A DNA stretch of 64,000 nucleotides from Bog-159 sp963843255 (GTDB lineage: Bacteria > Acidobacteriota > Terriglobia > Bryobacterales > Bryobacteraceae): contig CAWJJQ010000003.1 of assembly GCA_963843255.1 (NCBI GenBank), positions 496,001-560,000 of the forward strand. Direction: 5' to 3'. The notes beneath the pieces are model-generated. The model made no database searches. It was not told the DNA's origin and was given only the letters and a program-made list of their open reading frames with translations. A program made the translations under genes and the position numbers. Below are positions 37,482-46,984 of this stretch, one piece after another (position 1 is the first letter of the stretch; each line of letters starts with the position of its first letter).

Positions 37482-39823
37482 CGAGCCATCTCCTTGGGCT
37501 GCGAACGGCCGCCGATGCTGGCGACCCGGTTCGGTTGGTTGGGCGTACCGTCGCCGCGCCCCATCTGGAACGGCGTGCTGTGAACGATCTCAAAAATCAG
37601 CGTTTGAAAATGGTAGCCGTCGGCCGCCAGGTCGCGCTGGATGCCGTCCAGCGTGCGCCGGTCATAGGCTTGCAGCCCGCGGCCCAGCGCATACGTCAAC
37701 ATCTTCTCGGTGAGGCAGCGGGAAAACTGCGGCAGGGCGGCCATCAGCACCGCGCGCATCTGGTCCGGCGTCTGGAACGACTTGCCGTTGGGCAGCGTGC
37801 CGCTCGAATCCACCGGGAATTTGCCGTCTTCGGTGCGCCATTTGCCGATGGCGTTGTAGTTCTCCAGGCCGAAGCCCAGCGGGTCCATTTTGTTGTGGCA
37901 GGAGGCGCACATGGGGTCGGCGCGATGCTTCTCCATCTGCTGGCGCAGCGACATCAGCGTGCCCACCGCGCTTTCGTCGAGCGCGGGCACATCCGGCGGC
38001 GGAGGCGGAATCTCCGATCCCAGGATGTTGTTCAGCACGTACTTGCCGCGCAGCACCACGGAGGTGCGGGTCGGGTAGCTCGAAACCGTCAGCACGCTGG
38101 CCTGGCTGAGGAGGCCGCCGCGCTGGCCGGTAGTCAGCTCCACGCGGCGGAAGTCGGACCCGGTGACGCCGGTGATGCCGTAAAACTTGGCCAGCCTGGC
38201 GTTCAGGAAAGTGTACTTGGCATCGATGAAATCCGAAAGGGGCCGGTTCTCGCGCAGCACATATTCGAAGAACATGCGCGTTTCGGTCTTCATGGCATCG
38301 CGCAGCTCGGGACCCCATTCCGGGAACTTGTCGGGATCGGGCTTCACCACATCCAGGTTGCGGATTTCGAGCCACTGGCCGGCGAAATTGGCGGCGAAGG
38401 CCGAAGCGCGCCCGTCGGCCAGCATGCGCTTCACCTGGGCATCCACCACCGCCGGATCGTGCAGCTTGCCCGCTTCGGCGAGCGACTGCAGCTCATCGTC
38501 GGGCATGGAGCTCCACAGGAAATAGCTGAGCCGCGAGGCCAGCTCGATATCCGAGATGCGGTGCACGTCGTGCGGATCGAGGGTGGGGTCGTGTTCGATG
38601 CGGAACAGGAACTGCGGGGTGACCAGCATGGCCTGAATGGCGAGCTGAATCCCTTGCTCGGTGGTGCCGCCGCGCGACTTCGCCAGGGCCACGAACTTCA
38701 ACAGGGAGGCCACTTCCGCGCGCGTGACCGGCCGGCGGTAGGCGCGGTGCGCCAGGGCGGTGATGATACGGTCCACGCAGGCCTGGCCCGACTTAGGGTC
38801 ACAGATCAGAATCTTCTTGCGGCTGGCGCGCTCCACGTCGGTGGGGAACGGTCCCACGAAGACCATGGAGTTCAGGAACTTATTCTTCTTACTGCTGTAG
38901 GCGTCTTTTTCGGAGAGGGATTTGACGAAATCGTCGTCGATGAAGCCGGCGCGAAAAACATGGTCGCCGGAGGGCAGGTACATGCGCACCTCTGCTTCCG
39001 AATAAGGATCGAAATAGACCAGCTTGGATGGCTTGGTCTCGACCGGCATGGTTTTCTGCAGCACGCCGTCGATCCAAAAACCCAGCGTGACGGGCTTGGC
39101 GTCTTCGGCGCGCTCGCCGGGCATGCCGAAGCGAATGATGTAATCGCCGTCCCATTCCACGCGGTGCGAAACTTCGATGGTACTGAGGTCCACACGGCGG
39201 ATGGTTTTATCCTTTGAATGATATTGCGCTTCGAGCGGCTTCTTGGGCAGCGGATCGGCGCCCATGGCGCGCGAAGCGATGGTCTCGGCGGCGTCCATAT
39301 ATTTCTCCATCAGGACCGGAGAAATGGTTAGCACGTCGGCGATGTTGTCGAAGCCGTAGCCGGAATCGTCGGTGGGAAAATCGCGCTCGGCACGGAAGTC
39401 GACGGCCAGCAGGTCGCGAATGGTGTTGGAGTATTCGCTGCGATTGAGACGCCGCGCCGTGACGTGCCCCGGATCGGGCTTCACGTTGCGGTCGGCTTTT
39501 TCGAACTCGCCCTCGACATAATGGATCAGGGCCTGCATCTGCGCCTCGGGCGGTTTCGGAATGCCTTTGGGCGGCATTTCGCCGGCGCGCAGCTTTTGAA
39601 TAATGGCTTCCCAGCCGTCGCGGTAAGTCGAGACCGAATCGGGGGTAAGGAAGGCTTTGACGTTCAGGCCGCCGGAGGAGAGCTTGTCGTTATGGCATAG
39701 CGCGCAGGTTTTGGAGAGGACCGGCTTCACAGCCGAGTCGAAATCCATGGGCGGAGCGTCGGCCGCGCACAGGACGCCGGTTAGCGATAGAACGGCCGTG
39801 ATTGCCCAGAGATTTAAGCGCAT
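37478..39823 (-). CDS. DUF1592/DUF1587 family c-type cytochrome protein
   Basis: The 781-residue exported protein has a cytochrome c motif 'CALCH' near residue 40, then DUF1587 ('RRLNRSEYSNTIRDLLAVD'), DUF1595 ('LAHRAYRRPVTRAEV'), DUF1592 ('LASRLSYFLWSSMPDDEL'), DUF1588 ('GGLLSQASVLTVSSYPTRTS' with 'MCASCHNKMDPLG') and DUF1585 at the end. A second haem site, 'CASCH', lies in DUF1588. These large proteins are typical of planctomycetes and Solibacter and are thought to act in periplasmic redox chemistry linked to polysaccharide use. ATG 39823 begins a signal peptide; the frame upstream to 39862 is not needed. Confidence 0.92.
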   Translation of the reverse strand: MRLNLWAITAVLSLTGVLCAADAPPMDFDSAVKPVLSKTCALCHNDKLSSGGLNVKAFLTPDSVSTYRDGWEAIIQKLRAGEMPPKGIPKPPEAQMQALIHYVEGEFEKADRNVKPDPGHVTARRLNRSEYSNTIRDLLAVDFRAERDFPTDDSGYGFDNIADVLTISPVLMEKYMDAAETIASRAMGADPLPKKPLEAQYHSKDKTIRRVDLSTIEVSHRVEWDGDYIIRFGMPGERAEDAKPVTLGFWIDGVLQKTMPVETKPSKLVYFDPYSEAEVRMYLPSGDHVFRAGFIDDDFVKSLSEKDAYSSKKNKFLNSMVFVGPFPTDVERASRKKILICDPKSGQACVDRIITALAHRAYRRPVTRAEVASLLKFVALAKSRGGTTEQGIQLAIQAMLVTPQFLFRIEHDPTLDPHDVHRISDIELASRLSYFLWSSMPDDELQSLAEAGKLHDPAVVDAQVKRMLADGRASAFAANFAGQWLEIRNLDVVKPDPDKFPEWGPELRDAMKTETRMFFEYVLRENRPLSDFIDAKYTFLNARLAKFYGITGVTGSDFRRVELTTGQRGGLLSQASVLTVSSYPTRTSVVLRGKYVLNNILGSEIPPPPPDVPALDESAVGTLMSLRQQMEKHRADPMCASCHNKMDPLGFGLENYNAIGKWRTEDGKFPVDSSGTLPNGKSFQTPDQMRAVLMAALPQFSRCLTEKMLTYALGRGLQAYDRRTLDGIQRDLAADGYHFQTLIFEIVHSTPFQMGRGDGTPNQPNRVASIGGRSQPKEMAR

Positions 39824-39852
39824 TAGAACAGGCTCCGAATGCCTTATTGTTC

Positions 39853-39858
39853 TATAAT
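39853..39858 (+). promoter_or_regulatory. -10 box in divergent region
   Basis: A perfect TATAAT lies 10 bp before the ATG at 39869 in the 45-bp gap between the divergent DUF1592 and FGE-like genes. No clear -35 is present. Confidence 0.45.
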
Positions 39859-39868
39859 ACATCTGAAA

Positions 39869-40693
39869 ATGGAGGGGCCCATCGAATCTCTCTATTCGCG
39901 CCGGAGTTTTCTTACGGGCGCGGCGATGGCCATCGCCTTACCGGGCTTGCGGGCCCAACCGGAACCTGCGTCCTATGGCCTGACCGCATTGCTCGACGGG
40001 AGCGCCATGGTACGCATTGCGGCGGGCGAGTTCCAGATGGGATCGGCGGCCGGGGAAGCGGACGAAGGCCCCGCCCATCGCGTGCGCATCAGCCGCGACT
40101 TCGAGATCGGCCGGTACGAAATCACACAGGCGCAGTGGGAGACCGTCATGCTCGACCCGCACGCCAAGCCCGGCGCGGGCAGGGTGACGCCGGAAGGTGC
40201 GACCGTCAGCACCAGCCCCAGCTTCTTTAAGGGCGCATCGCTGCCGGTGGAGAGTGTTTCCTGGGACGATATCCAGGCGTTCCTGACGCGGCTGAACGCG
40301 CGCGACCACGATCACCTCTACCGTTTACCGACCGAGGCCGAGTGGGAGTACGCGGCGCGCGACGATGCGGGCGATCTAGCCGCCAAGGCGTGGTACAAAG
40401 ACGACGCCGGAGGCCGGACGCAGCCCGTCGGCCTGAAGCAGCCGAACCCGCGCGGGATGTACGACACGCTGGGCAACGTGGCCGAGTGGGTGCACGATTG
40501 GTATGGCGCAACCTACTACGCGGACAGCCCGGCTACAGACCCGCAAGGGCCGGGCGGCGGTTCTTATCGCGTCTACCGGGGAGGCTGCTGGCTGGATTCC
40601 GCGAAGTATTGCCGCGTGACGGCGCGCAATTTCGAATTCCCTGTGAGCCGCCTGCACAATGTCGGCTTCCGGATTGTAAGGACACGTCGTTGA
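39869..40693 (+). CDS. FGE/SUMF1-like protein, Tat-exported
   Basis: The product is about 274 residues with a Tat leader ('YSRRSFLTGAAMAIALPG') and a formylglycine-generating enzyme-type domain: 'FQMGSAAGEADEGPAHRV', 'EIGRYEITQAQWE', 'RLPTEAEWEYAAR', 'LGNVAEWVHDWYG' and 'RGGCW'. The oxidase Cys pair of true FGE is not obvious, so it may be a structural or binding variant. Its TGA overlaps the TTG start of the esterase gene, so they are coupled. Confidence 0.88.
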   Translation: MEGPIESLYSRRSFLTGAAMAIALPGLRAQPEPASYGLTALLDGSAMVRIAAGEFQMGSAAGEADEGPAHRVRISRDFEIGRYEITQAQWETVMLDPHAKPGAGRVTPEGATVSTSPSFFKGASLPVESVSWDDIQAFLTRLNARDHDHLYRLPTEAEWEYAARDDAGDLAAKAWYKDDAGGRTQPVGLKQPNPRGMYDTLGNVAEWVHDWYGATYYADSPATDPQGPGGGSYRVYRGGCWLDSAKYCRVTARNFEFPVSRLHNVGFRIVRTRR

Positions 40694-41937
40694 GAAAATT
40701 CCCGCTGCTGTTGCTTCTGACGATCACGGGCCTGAGTGCCCAGACGCATCCGCTGGAGGCCATCGTGGACGCCGCGCGCGAACACCCCGCTGCGCTCAAA
40801 GATTTGCTGGCCGCCAGCTATCCCAGCCTGAAGAACCAGGGCACGGCGCTGGTTTGGGGGCAGGATTTCCTGTTCGTCGCGGAGACCGGCAAGCAGTCCA
40901 CGGTGTCGATCGATGGGCAGCCGGGCGCGGCCATGGCTGCGGTGCCGGATTCCACGTTGTGGTATCGCCTGGTGAAGATGCGTACAGGGGTCACGCACTC
41001 CTACGAGTTCCTGGCGGAAGGCAAGACGCTGTTCGCGCGGCGGGACGTGGCCGGATACAATCCCGATTCGTATCCCAAGCCGGGCGTGCCCAAGGGGACG
41101 CTGTCAGAAAAGCACACCATCGCCAGCAAGATTTATAAGGGATCGAGCGCCGATTACTGGGTTTACGTTTCGCCCGGAGTGGATCCGTCGCGCCCGGCGC
41201 CGCTGATGGTGTGGCAGGACGGGCAAGGTTTGATTCGCGGCGATCTCTCGGGGCTCCACCTGTTCACCGTGACGGAGAACCTGGTGGCGCAGAAGCTGAT
41301 CCCACCCATGATTCATGTGATGATCTCGCCGGGAACCGGTCCGCACATGCGCAGCATTCAGTACGACACGGTGTCGGACCGCTTCGGCCGCTATCTGCTG
41401 GAGGAAGTGCTGCCGGAGGTGGAGAAGAGCTACAAGCTGCGCTCGGACGGCTATTCGCGGGGCATCGCGGGCGAGTCGTCGGGTGCGATCTGCGCGCTGA
41501 ACGTGGCCTGGAATTTTCCGGAGAAGTTCAGCCGGGTGCATTCCACGATCGGGAGCTATACGGCGCTGCAATGGCATCCGGAGGAGCACCTGGAGGGCGC
41601 CAACGTTTATCCGTTTCTGATCCGCAAGGAGGAGCGCAAGAACATCCGCATCTGGCAGAGCGACGGCATGGACGATATCGAGAACCAGTTCGGAAGCTGG
41701 CCGCTGCAGGCGGTGGAGCTGGCGAATTCGCTGAAGATGAAAGGCTACGATTACCACTTCCGCTTCGGCGAGGCGGCGCACAACAGCGCGCAGGCGGCGC
41801 TCGATCTGCCGGAGTCGCTGGCGTGGCTGTGGCGGGACTACGATCCGGCGAAGACGGAGCAGACTTACGAGCAGGATCCGGCGGAGCATGACAAGCCGCT
41901 GTACCGGATCCGGATCGTCAACCGGGATGCCTGGTGA
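40690..41937 (+). CDS. Esterase of the enterochelin esterase (Fes/D) type, exported
   Basis: The product is about 415 residues with a signal peptide ('LLLLLTITGLSAQ') and an alpha/beta hydrolase domain with 'GIAGESSGAICALNVAWN' (Ser nucleophile in G-x-S-S-G), an Asp region and a late His in 'RFGEAAHNSAQA'. It resembles putative esterases cleaving carbohydrate or siderophore esters. TTG 40690 overlaps the previous TGA by 4 bp (TTGA), which explains why no ATG is seen at this end. Confidence 0.85.
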   Translation: MRKFPLLLLLTITGLSAQTHPLEAIVDAAREHPAALKDLLAASYPSLKNQGTALVWGQDFLFVAETGKQSTVSIDGQPGAAMAAVPDSTLWYRLVKMRTGVTHSYEFLAEGKTLFARRDVAGYNPDSYPKPGVPKGTLSEKHTIASKIYKGSSADYWVYVSPGVDPSRPAPLMVWQDGQGLIRGDLSGLHLFTVTENLVAQKLIPPMIHVMISPGTGPHMRSIQYDTVSDRFGRYLLEEVLPEVEKSYKLRSDGYSRGIAGESSGAICALNVAWNFPEKFSRVHSTIGSYTALQWHPEEHLEGANVYPFLIRKEERKNIRIWQSDGMDDIENQFGSWPLQAVELANSLKMKGYDYHFRFGEAAHNSAQAALDLPESLAWLWRDYDPAKTEQTYEQDPAEHDKPLYRIRIVNRDAW

Positions 41938-42614
41938 TGGCCATCGATCTGAATTGCGATATGGGGGAGATGGAGGACGGCGCGATGGAGGAGGCGTTGA
42001 TGCCGCTGATCACGTCTGCGAACGTGGCCTGCGGCGGGCATGCGGGCGATGAAGCCACCATGCGGCGGACGGTGGACCTGGCGCGGCGCTACGGGGTCGC
42101 GGTGGGAGCGCATCCGGGCTATCCGGACCGGGCTTATTTCGGACGGGTGGAGATGGCTTTGGCGGCGTCGGAGATTGCGGAGACAGTTTGCCTGCAGATC
42201 CGGGCGCTGGCGGCGATTGCGGGCGAGATCGCGCATGTGAAACCGCATGGGGCTTTATATAATGTCGCGGCCAAGAATGCGGAGGTGGCGCGGGCGATTG
42301 GGGAAGGCGTCGCGCGGTGGGGCGGCGACGTGGTGCTGGTGGGGCTGGCGGGGTCGGGCATGCTGGCGGTCTGGCGGGAGATGGGCTTTCGCACGGCGGC
42401 CGAGGGATTTGCCGACCGGCGGTATGAGGCGGATGGTAGTTTGCGGGCTCGGAAGTTTGCGGATGCTTTGATTACGGATCCGTCGGAGGCGGCGGGGCAG
42501 GCTTTGCGGCTGGTCCGGGCAGGGCGCGTCCAGACCATCTGCGTTCATAGCGACACGGCTGGTGCGGTTCGGATTGCGGCTGCGGTGAGCGAGGCTTTGA
42601 AGCTCGCGGGCTGA
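41937..42614 (+). CDS. pxpA: 5-oxoprolinase subunit A (LamB/YcsF family)
   Basis: The 225-residue protein has 'IDLNCDMGEMEDG', 'NVACGGHAGDEATM', 'GAHPGYPDRAYFGR', 'HVKPHGALYN' and 'ICVHSDTAGA', the main landmarks of PxpA, which works with PxpB and PxpC to open 5-oxoproline using ATP. It is about 25 residues shorter than usual, and no pxpB or pxpC follows. The ATG overlaps the esterase TGA by one base (TGATG), so it ends a three-gene operon. It could be an orphan PxpA-like hydrolase. Confidence 0.88.
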   Translation: MAIDLNCDMGEMEDGAMEEALMPLITSANVACGGHAGDEATMRRTVDLARRYGVAVGAHPGYPDRAYFGRVEMALAASEIAETVCLQIRALAAIAGEIAHVKPHGALYNVAAKNAEVARAIGEGVARWGGDVVLVGLAGSGMLAVWREMGFRTAAEGFADRRYEADGSLRARKFADALITDPSEAAGQALRLVRAGRVQTICVHSDTAGAVRIAAAVSEALKLAG

Positions 42615-42680
42615 GAGCCCTTGGCAGCCCTGGGGCCGAGATTCTCTGGTGTCTGCCTACTGGCCGAGTCGCGCGCTCGC

Positions 42681-45215
42681 CTAGTCGGTAGCAAGCTTGC
42701 GTACCGTTAAGGACTTTTCGTGCCACTCAAAGCGCGTCGCCTGCCCTCGCCTCCCGACGAGGAATCGTCCGATGCCGAGGGCGTCTATACGGCGCAGTGC
42801 CCGAATTAGCTCGGGCTTATCGACTGGCGTGCCACTCCGCTCCAGCTTATCGCGGAGAGCGTCGAGTTCGGTGACGTTCTGGTTGTACTGCCTGCTTGCG
42901 AAGTGGTCAATGATGACGTGTACAGCAGGGTCCTCTAGGTAGGCCGCGCGCAAACCGGCAAGGTCGGTTCCGGAGCGCGCTGGCGTTGTCGTGATTTGCT
43001 CGACCGCGTCCGGACCCGGCGGAGTTGGGGGCGCCGCCGTGGACTCTTGCGGCGTGGTGACCGCACCCTGCTTCGCGGGAACGGGTGTCGGCACGTCGAC
43101 GCGAACGCGCGTGCCACGGACGAACTCGATGAGGTCACTCCTGATTCCCTTGTCGCGGTTCTCTATTGCATCTATGACGTCCCCGATGGCGGCCTGTCTT
43201 GGGTCGAGCATCGGTTGTGGGATTTCGATAGCGGCACACCATGCATCAATCCGAATCTTATTTTGAATCACCTCATGTATCTGGGCGAGGAAGGATTTGA
43301 GCCCTTTGTCGCTCTTGGAAATGTTGAAGTTCTTCTCCAGGAGGGCACAATTCCCGAGGCGATTGACAACTGCCATCGGGTCTTCGTCAGTCTGATTTTC
43401 ACTGTTTCCGAACTTCTGTTTCCAGAGCGCGTAACTGACGATATGGTCGACCTCGATGGCTGGTTTGCTTTTACCGACTCGGAGTTGGACTTGCGATGTG
43501 CCCCATCGTTCATGGTCGAGCCGGTGCCATACCCAAAGCACGCTCCGATAAGTAGCAACGCGCTCTCTGCTCGGTGCCGTGATGGTGTTGATGTAGGTGA
43601 TCGCGCCCGCAGAGAGTCCGTCGATGAGCTTTGCGAAGCAGTCCTCCCAGGCTTGGTGCGCACTGTCGGCGTCGTCGATGGCTTTGATGCTTTTGTGCGC
43701 GTCGCTTAGGGCTTTCGAGTAAACTTCGACGCTGGTAATTGATGACCCTGACCAGGTTCCGGCCCACTGTGAGCACATCAGCCACTGATCGAGGTATTTG
43801 TTGATCGTGTCGCTGCATTGTTTCTCGAAATGGTCACGGGCGAGTTCAGCAAGGCTGTGGTCTCTTTTCCAGCTTTCCACGATATATATCCACGCCCAGA
43901 CTACGGCGAGGGCGTAGAGGGACGCCACTTGTCCCCGGCTCCCGTACTCGATTGTTCGCTCGTTGAGGTGTTTTGCTCCGAGCTCGAAGGCAGCGGTGAC
44001 GGGGTGCCATCGGTTGCTCAGCACCGACGCCATTGGACGGATCACGCTGCCCTTGAGGAGGTCACTGTTCGCCAGTAGTCTCCCGTCGTTGTGCGCGACG
44101 GCCCAAAGGAATGACGCCGCGCTGACGAGCTCGTCTGTTTCGAGGTTGAGGCTGTGGTCGGCGAGTTCTCTTGCAAGGCCATTAAAGCATTCTCCGGCGG
44201 TTTTGCCCTCGGTTTGCTGCGGGTCCCAGCCAACTTTGAGCCAAGCCAGCGTGATTTCTTCTCGGGTGAGTGTTCGTCCTGCGGTATTGAGTCGCGTAAA
44301 GATGCTGACGATTGCGTCGTTGTACGAGTCTCGAGTCCATGTTTGCTCGTCGTATGGTTGGAGTTCCAGGAAGGTGACATCCGAGAGTTTCACATCGCGT
44401 AGTGTCGTCATGAGCTCGCCGAGCGGCTGGAGCAACCCGAGTACCTGTTCCTCGCTGAGCGTTTGTTGACTGAGGAGTGGCCTGATGAGCGTGCGGAACT
44501 GCGCCTCCTTGAGACCGGGGTTTGTCTGTGCTTCCCTCCACAGACGGCTGAGGCGCACATACCGTTGGTGGTTTGCCCCCTCGTATGCCTTTGGGAGCGG
44601 GTCTTCATAGTTCTCTTGCTTGGGGTAGGCTGATTGCCCGTTCTGAGGGTCGGTAATCGCCCATGCGAGTACCGTGCGGAAGTCGACCGCGAGTAGGTTG
44701 CAGTGTTGCTTTTCGTATTCGGTCTTAAAGGTTTGGAGGTCGAAGCACAAGCTAGCCTTTGACCAATGACGGTACTTTGCCTGTCGGCCGCGCGGTCGTC
44801 GTTCCTTGATTTCTTCTATCCATTCCCGGTCTTCGAGGGTGAATCCCCAGTCGTCGCCGCCAAGGGCGAGAAGGAGGCTTTGGACGCGTTGCTGGCCGTC
44901 GAGGACCATATGGTACGAGGCTGGCGGATTCATTTGAGTCACCTGCGTTCCATTCGCGTCGCCGGTGCGGTTCACGACGGTCCAGAACGGGCGGAATGGG
45001 ATGCCTTCTAACTCGTGATGGTTGACCTTCCACAAGAGGAGCGTGCCAAACGGCCAACCACGAATGAGTGAATCGATTAGCAGGGTAACCTGGTTGGGCG
45101 TCCATACGTATGGTCGCTGTAAGTCAGGAATAAGAACGGTTGCGCCCGTGTGTGCACTTGCTCTCCCAAGCAACTCGTGCAAACTCTGTGAGTCCTGTCG
45201 GTAAACGTTTCCCAT
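42681..45215 (-). CDS. DUF262/HNH (GmrSD-like) protein with C-terminal extension
   Basis: The 844-residue protein has an N-terminal DUF262 domain ('LIPDLQRPYVWTPNQVTLLI', and the ParB-like 'MVLDGQQRVQSLLLAL') and, after a long helical middle, a DUF1524-like HNH end ('AIEVDHIVSYALWKQKFG'). This is the fused GmrSD layout of type IV restriction enzymes and some other phage-defence proteins. About 140 extra residues follow: a Pro/Thr-rich linker and a helical domain ending 'ALGIGRFLVGRRGQATRFEW'. The gene looks less GC-rich than its neighbours and stands alone between metabolic genes, pointing to transfer. Nuclease activity is inferred. Confidence 0.87.
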   Translation of the reverse strand: MGNVYRQDSQSLHELLGRASAHTGATVLIPDLQRPYVWTPNQVTLLIDSLIRGWPFGTLLLWKVNHHELEGIPFRPFWTVVNRTGDANGTQVTQMNPPASYHMVLDGQQRVQSLLLALGGDDWGFTLEDREWIEEIKERRPRGRQAKYRHWSKASLCFDLQTFKTEYEKQHCNLLAVDFRTVLAWAITDPQNGQSAYPKQENYEDPLPKAYEGANHQRYVRLSRLWREAQTNPGLKEAQFRTLIRPLLSQQTLSEEQVLGLLQPLGELMTTLRDVKLSDVTFLELQPYDEQTWTRDSYNDAIVSIFTRLNTAGRTLTREEITLAWLKVGWDPQQTEGKTAGECFNGLARELADHSLNLETDELVSAASFLWAVAHNDGRLLANSDLLKGSVIRPMASVLSNRWHPVTAAFELGAKHLNERTIEYGSRGQVASLYALAVVWAWIYIVESWKRDHSLAELARDHFEKQCSDTINKYLDQWLMCSQWAGTWSGSSITSVEVYSKALSDAHKSIKAIDDADSAHQAWEDCFAKLIDGLSAGAITYINTITAPSRERVATYRSVLWVWHRLDHERWGTSQVQLRVGKSKPAIEVDHIVSYALWKQKFGNSENQTDEDPMAVVNRLGNCALLEKNFNISKSDKGLKSFLAQIHEVIQNKIRIDAWCAAIEIPQPMLDPRQAAIGDVIDAIENRDKGIRSDLIEFVRGTRVRVDVPTPVPAKQGAVTTPQESTAAPPTPPGPDAVEQITTTPARSGTDLAGLRAAYLEDPAVHVIIDHFASRQYNQNVTELDALRDKLERSGTPVDKPELIRALRRIDALGIGRFLVGRRGQATRFEWHEKSLTVRKLATD

Positions 45216-45511
45216 AACAAAGAATGACCTGGCGCGCGAAGGCCGGCCTCCACGGGTAGGCCATTGGAGCGCCCCGAGAAGCTAGCTTACGAGCCGGTGG
45301 AAATCGCCAGTGTATCACCCGCGACGAGCCTCATGATGCAGTTGCCGCGTCGTCCATCAGTTCTTAGTCGGAAATTCCCGCATGAGCGAGAAGTCGCCAT
45401 ACGTTTAAACTTGCCGGCTCCGGTACAACCTCCGAAGTCTGATCGGCGTCATGAATCCGGTGTTCGCGGTAATGTTCACGGTAATTCAGCGCCTATGGGC
45501 ACGCAGCCAGT
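45216..45511. other. Intergenic region
   Basis: About 300 bp upstream of the DUF262 gene and downstream of the isomerase-like gene. No gene, repeat or RNA was recognised. Confidence 0.6.
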
Positions 45512-46924
45512 TTAGTTGTTGTGCCAGTGCATTTCCCAGCCTAGGTAGCGCGTCGCGGCTTCGTGCACCATTCCGGCTACGGTCGAGAGGTTGGCGGCTA
45601 CGTGATGCTCGTAGCCGTTCAGGCAGATATAGCGCAGTAACTGCTGCAGGTTTTCGATTCTTACTACTCCGGCTCCTCCGAAGGTGTCCAGGGGATCGCT
45701 GGTGAACTCGCCTTCGCCCACATAGGAGACCAGCTTGCCTGTGCGGTCGCTGGTGGATACGCGGCAGAAGCTCATCGGTCCGGCTTTGACGCGGCCCACG
45801 CAGGTGCCGAACGTATTGGCCTTGCCTACCGTGCCGGCGATGATCTCCTGGTAGTCCATGCGCACGTCGGCGAAGAAATGCTTGGGCAGGTTGCTGCAAT
45901 GGAAGCAGACGGCTTTGTCGGGATCGTCGCCGTAGTTGTTGTTCCAATCGAGCAGGGCGCTGGGGGTTCCGGAAGCCAGTTGCAGGGCGTACATGCCCAC
46001 TACGCCGCAGATATCCACTTCGCAGGCGGCGGGCAGCAGGTCGTTGCTCATCATGCTCATGATGGTGCAGGGAACCACGCCGAAGTATTCTTCGATGGCG
46101 GTCCAGCACTGCACGGCGCTCATGACCACTTCGGTTTCTTTCATCCAGCCGTCCACTACGGCGCCCAGCTTCGCCATTTTGAGCAGCGCGTCGTCGGGGA
46201 TGCCCTGAGTCGAAACATAGCTCTTGATGGCGGCCAGTTTTTGCTGCGCGGCATCGTCGTGATCTTTCATGCGCTGGATGCGGCCCAGGATTTCGGAGAG
46301 GTCCACGGTCTCGATGGAGATGCCGTGCTGCTCCAGGATTTTCTCGCTGTAGCGGACCGTATTGAAAGCGGCGGGGCGCGCGCCGATCGCGCCGATGCGG
46401 ACTTTGCGCAGACCTTTGGCGACGCGGCAGACGCCGGCGAACCAGTCCAGATCTTTGCGGAAGATATCGGAGTCGGGCGCTTCGGTATGGCGGCTGGTGA
46501 TGGAATACGGGATGCCGTATTGGGACAGATTATTGCATGCCGACATTTTGCCGCAGAAGCTATCGCGGCGGAACTTGATGGACATGCGGGAGGCGGAATC
46601 GGGGGTGGCCTGCACCAGCACGGGAACGTTGAGTTCGGCGAGGCGCAGGGTATCGGCGATGGCGCGTTCTTCGCCGAAATTGGGCAAGGTGACGATCACG
46701 CCGTCGATGCGATCGCGGTTGGCGCGAAACAGGTCGGCGCACTTGCGGGATTCCGCGCGAGTTTCGACGGCTCCATACTTGCTGTCCTGGGGACCGAGCA
46801 CGAGCGGCTCGATACCGGCAGCGGTCAGGGCCTGGATGATGTCCTCGCGCCCTTCCCTGGCGAGGTGATCGGGGAAGAATCCGCGGTTCCCTACGATTAC
46901 CCCCATGGTCATTGGTCTTATCAC
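45512..46924 (-). CDS. L-fucose/L-arabinose isomerase-like protein
   Basis: The 470-residue protein has the Rossmann-like N-terminal domains of L-fucose isomerase-type enzymes ('MGVIVGNRGFFPDHLAREGR', 'GVIVTLPNFGEERAIADTLR') and a C-terminal region with 'MMSNDLLPAACEVDICGVVG' and 'LDWNNNYGDD' holding candidate metal-binding Glu/Asp residues. The sugar substrate is unknown. It stands alone; the next gene upstream is divergent. Confidence 0.83.
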   Translation of the reverse strand: MIRPMTMGVIVGNRGFFPDHLAREGREDIIQALTAAGIEPLVLGPQDSKYGAVETRAESRKCADLFRANRDRIDGVIVTLPNFGEERAIADTLRLAELNVPVLVQATPDSASRMSIKFRRDSFCGKMSACNNLSQYGIPYSITSRHTEAPDSDIFRKDLDWFAGVCRVAKGLRKVRIGAIGARPAAFNTVRYSEKILEQHGISIETVDLSEILGRIQRMKDHDDAAQQKLAAIKSYVSTQGIPDDALLKMAKLGAVVDGWMKETEVVMSAVQCWTAIEEYFGVVPCTIMSMMSNDLLPAACEVDICGVVGMYALQLASGTPSALLDWNNNYGDDPDKAVCFHCSNLPKHFFADVRMDYQEIIAGTVGKANTFGTCVGRVKAGPMSFCRVSTSDRTGKLVSYVGEGEFTSDPLDTFGGAGVVRIENLQQLLRYICLNGYEHHVAANLSTVAGMVHEAATRYLGWEMHWHNN

Positions 46925-46970
46925 GAAAATTAATCTAACACGCTACGCAAGGAGAGCCCGCGCGCGGGTG

Positions 46971-46976
46971 TATGCT
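46971..46976 (+). promoter_or_regulatory. -10-like box close to DinB-like gene start
   Basis: TATGCT ends 8 bp before the ATG at 46985. No clear -35 or ribosome binding site was found, so support is modest. Confidence 0.3.
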
Positions 46977-46984
46977 GGCTCGGT

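Noticed and set aside
37535..39217. 560-codon open frame on the plus strand
   Set aside because: Antisense shadow of the DUF1592 gene, which has clear domains and haem motifs.
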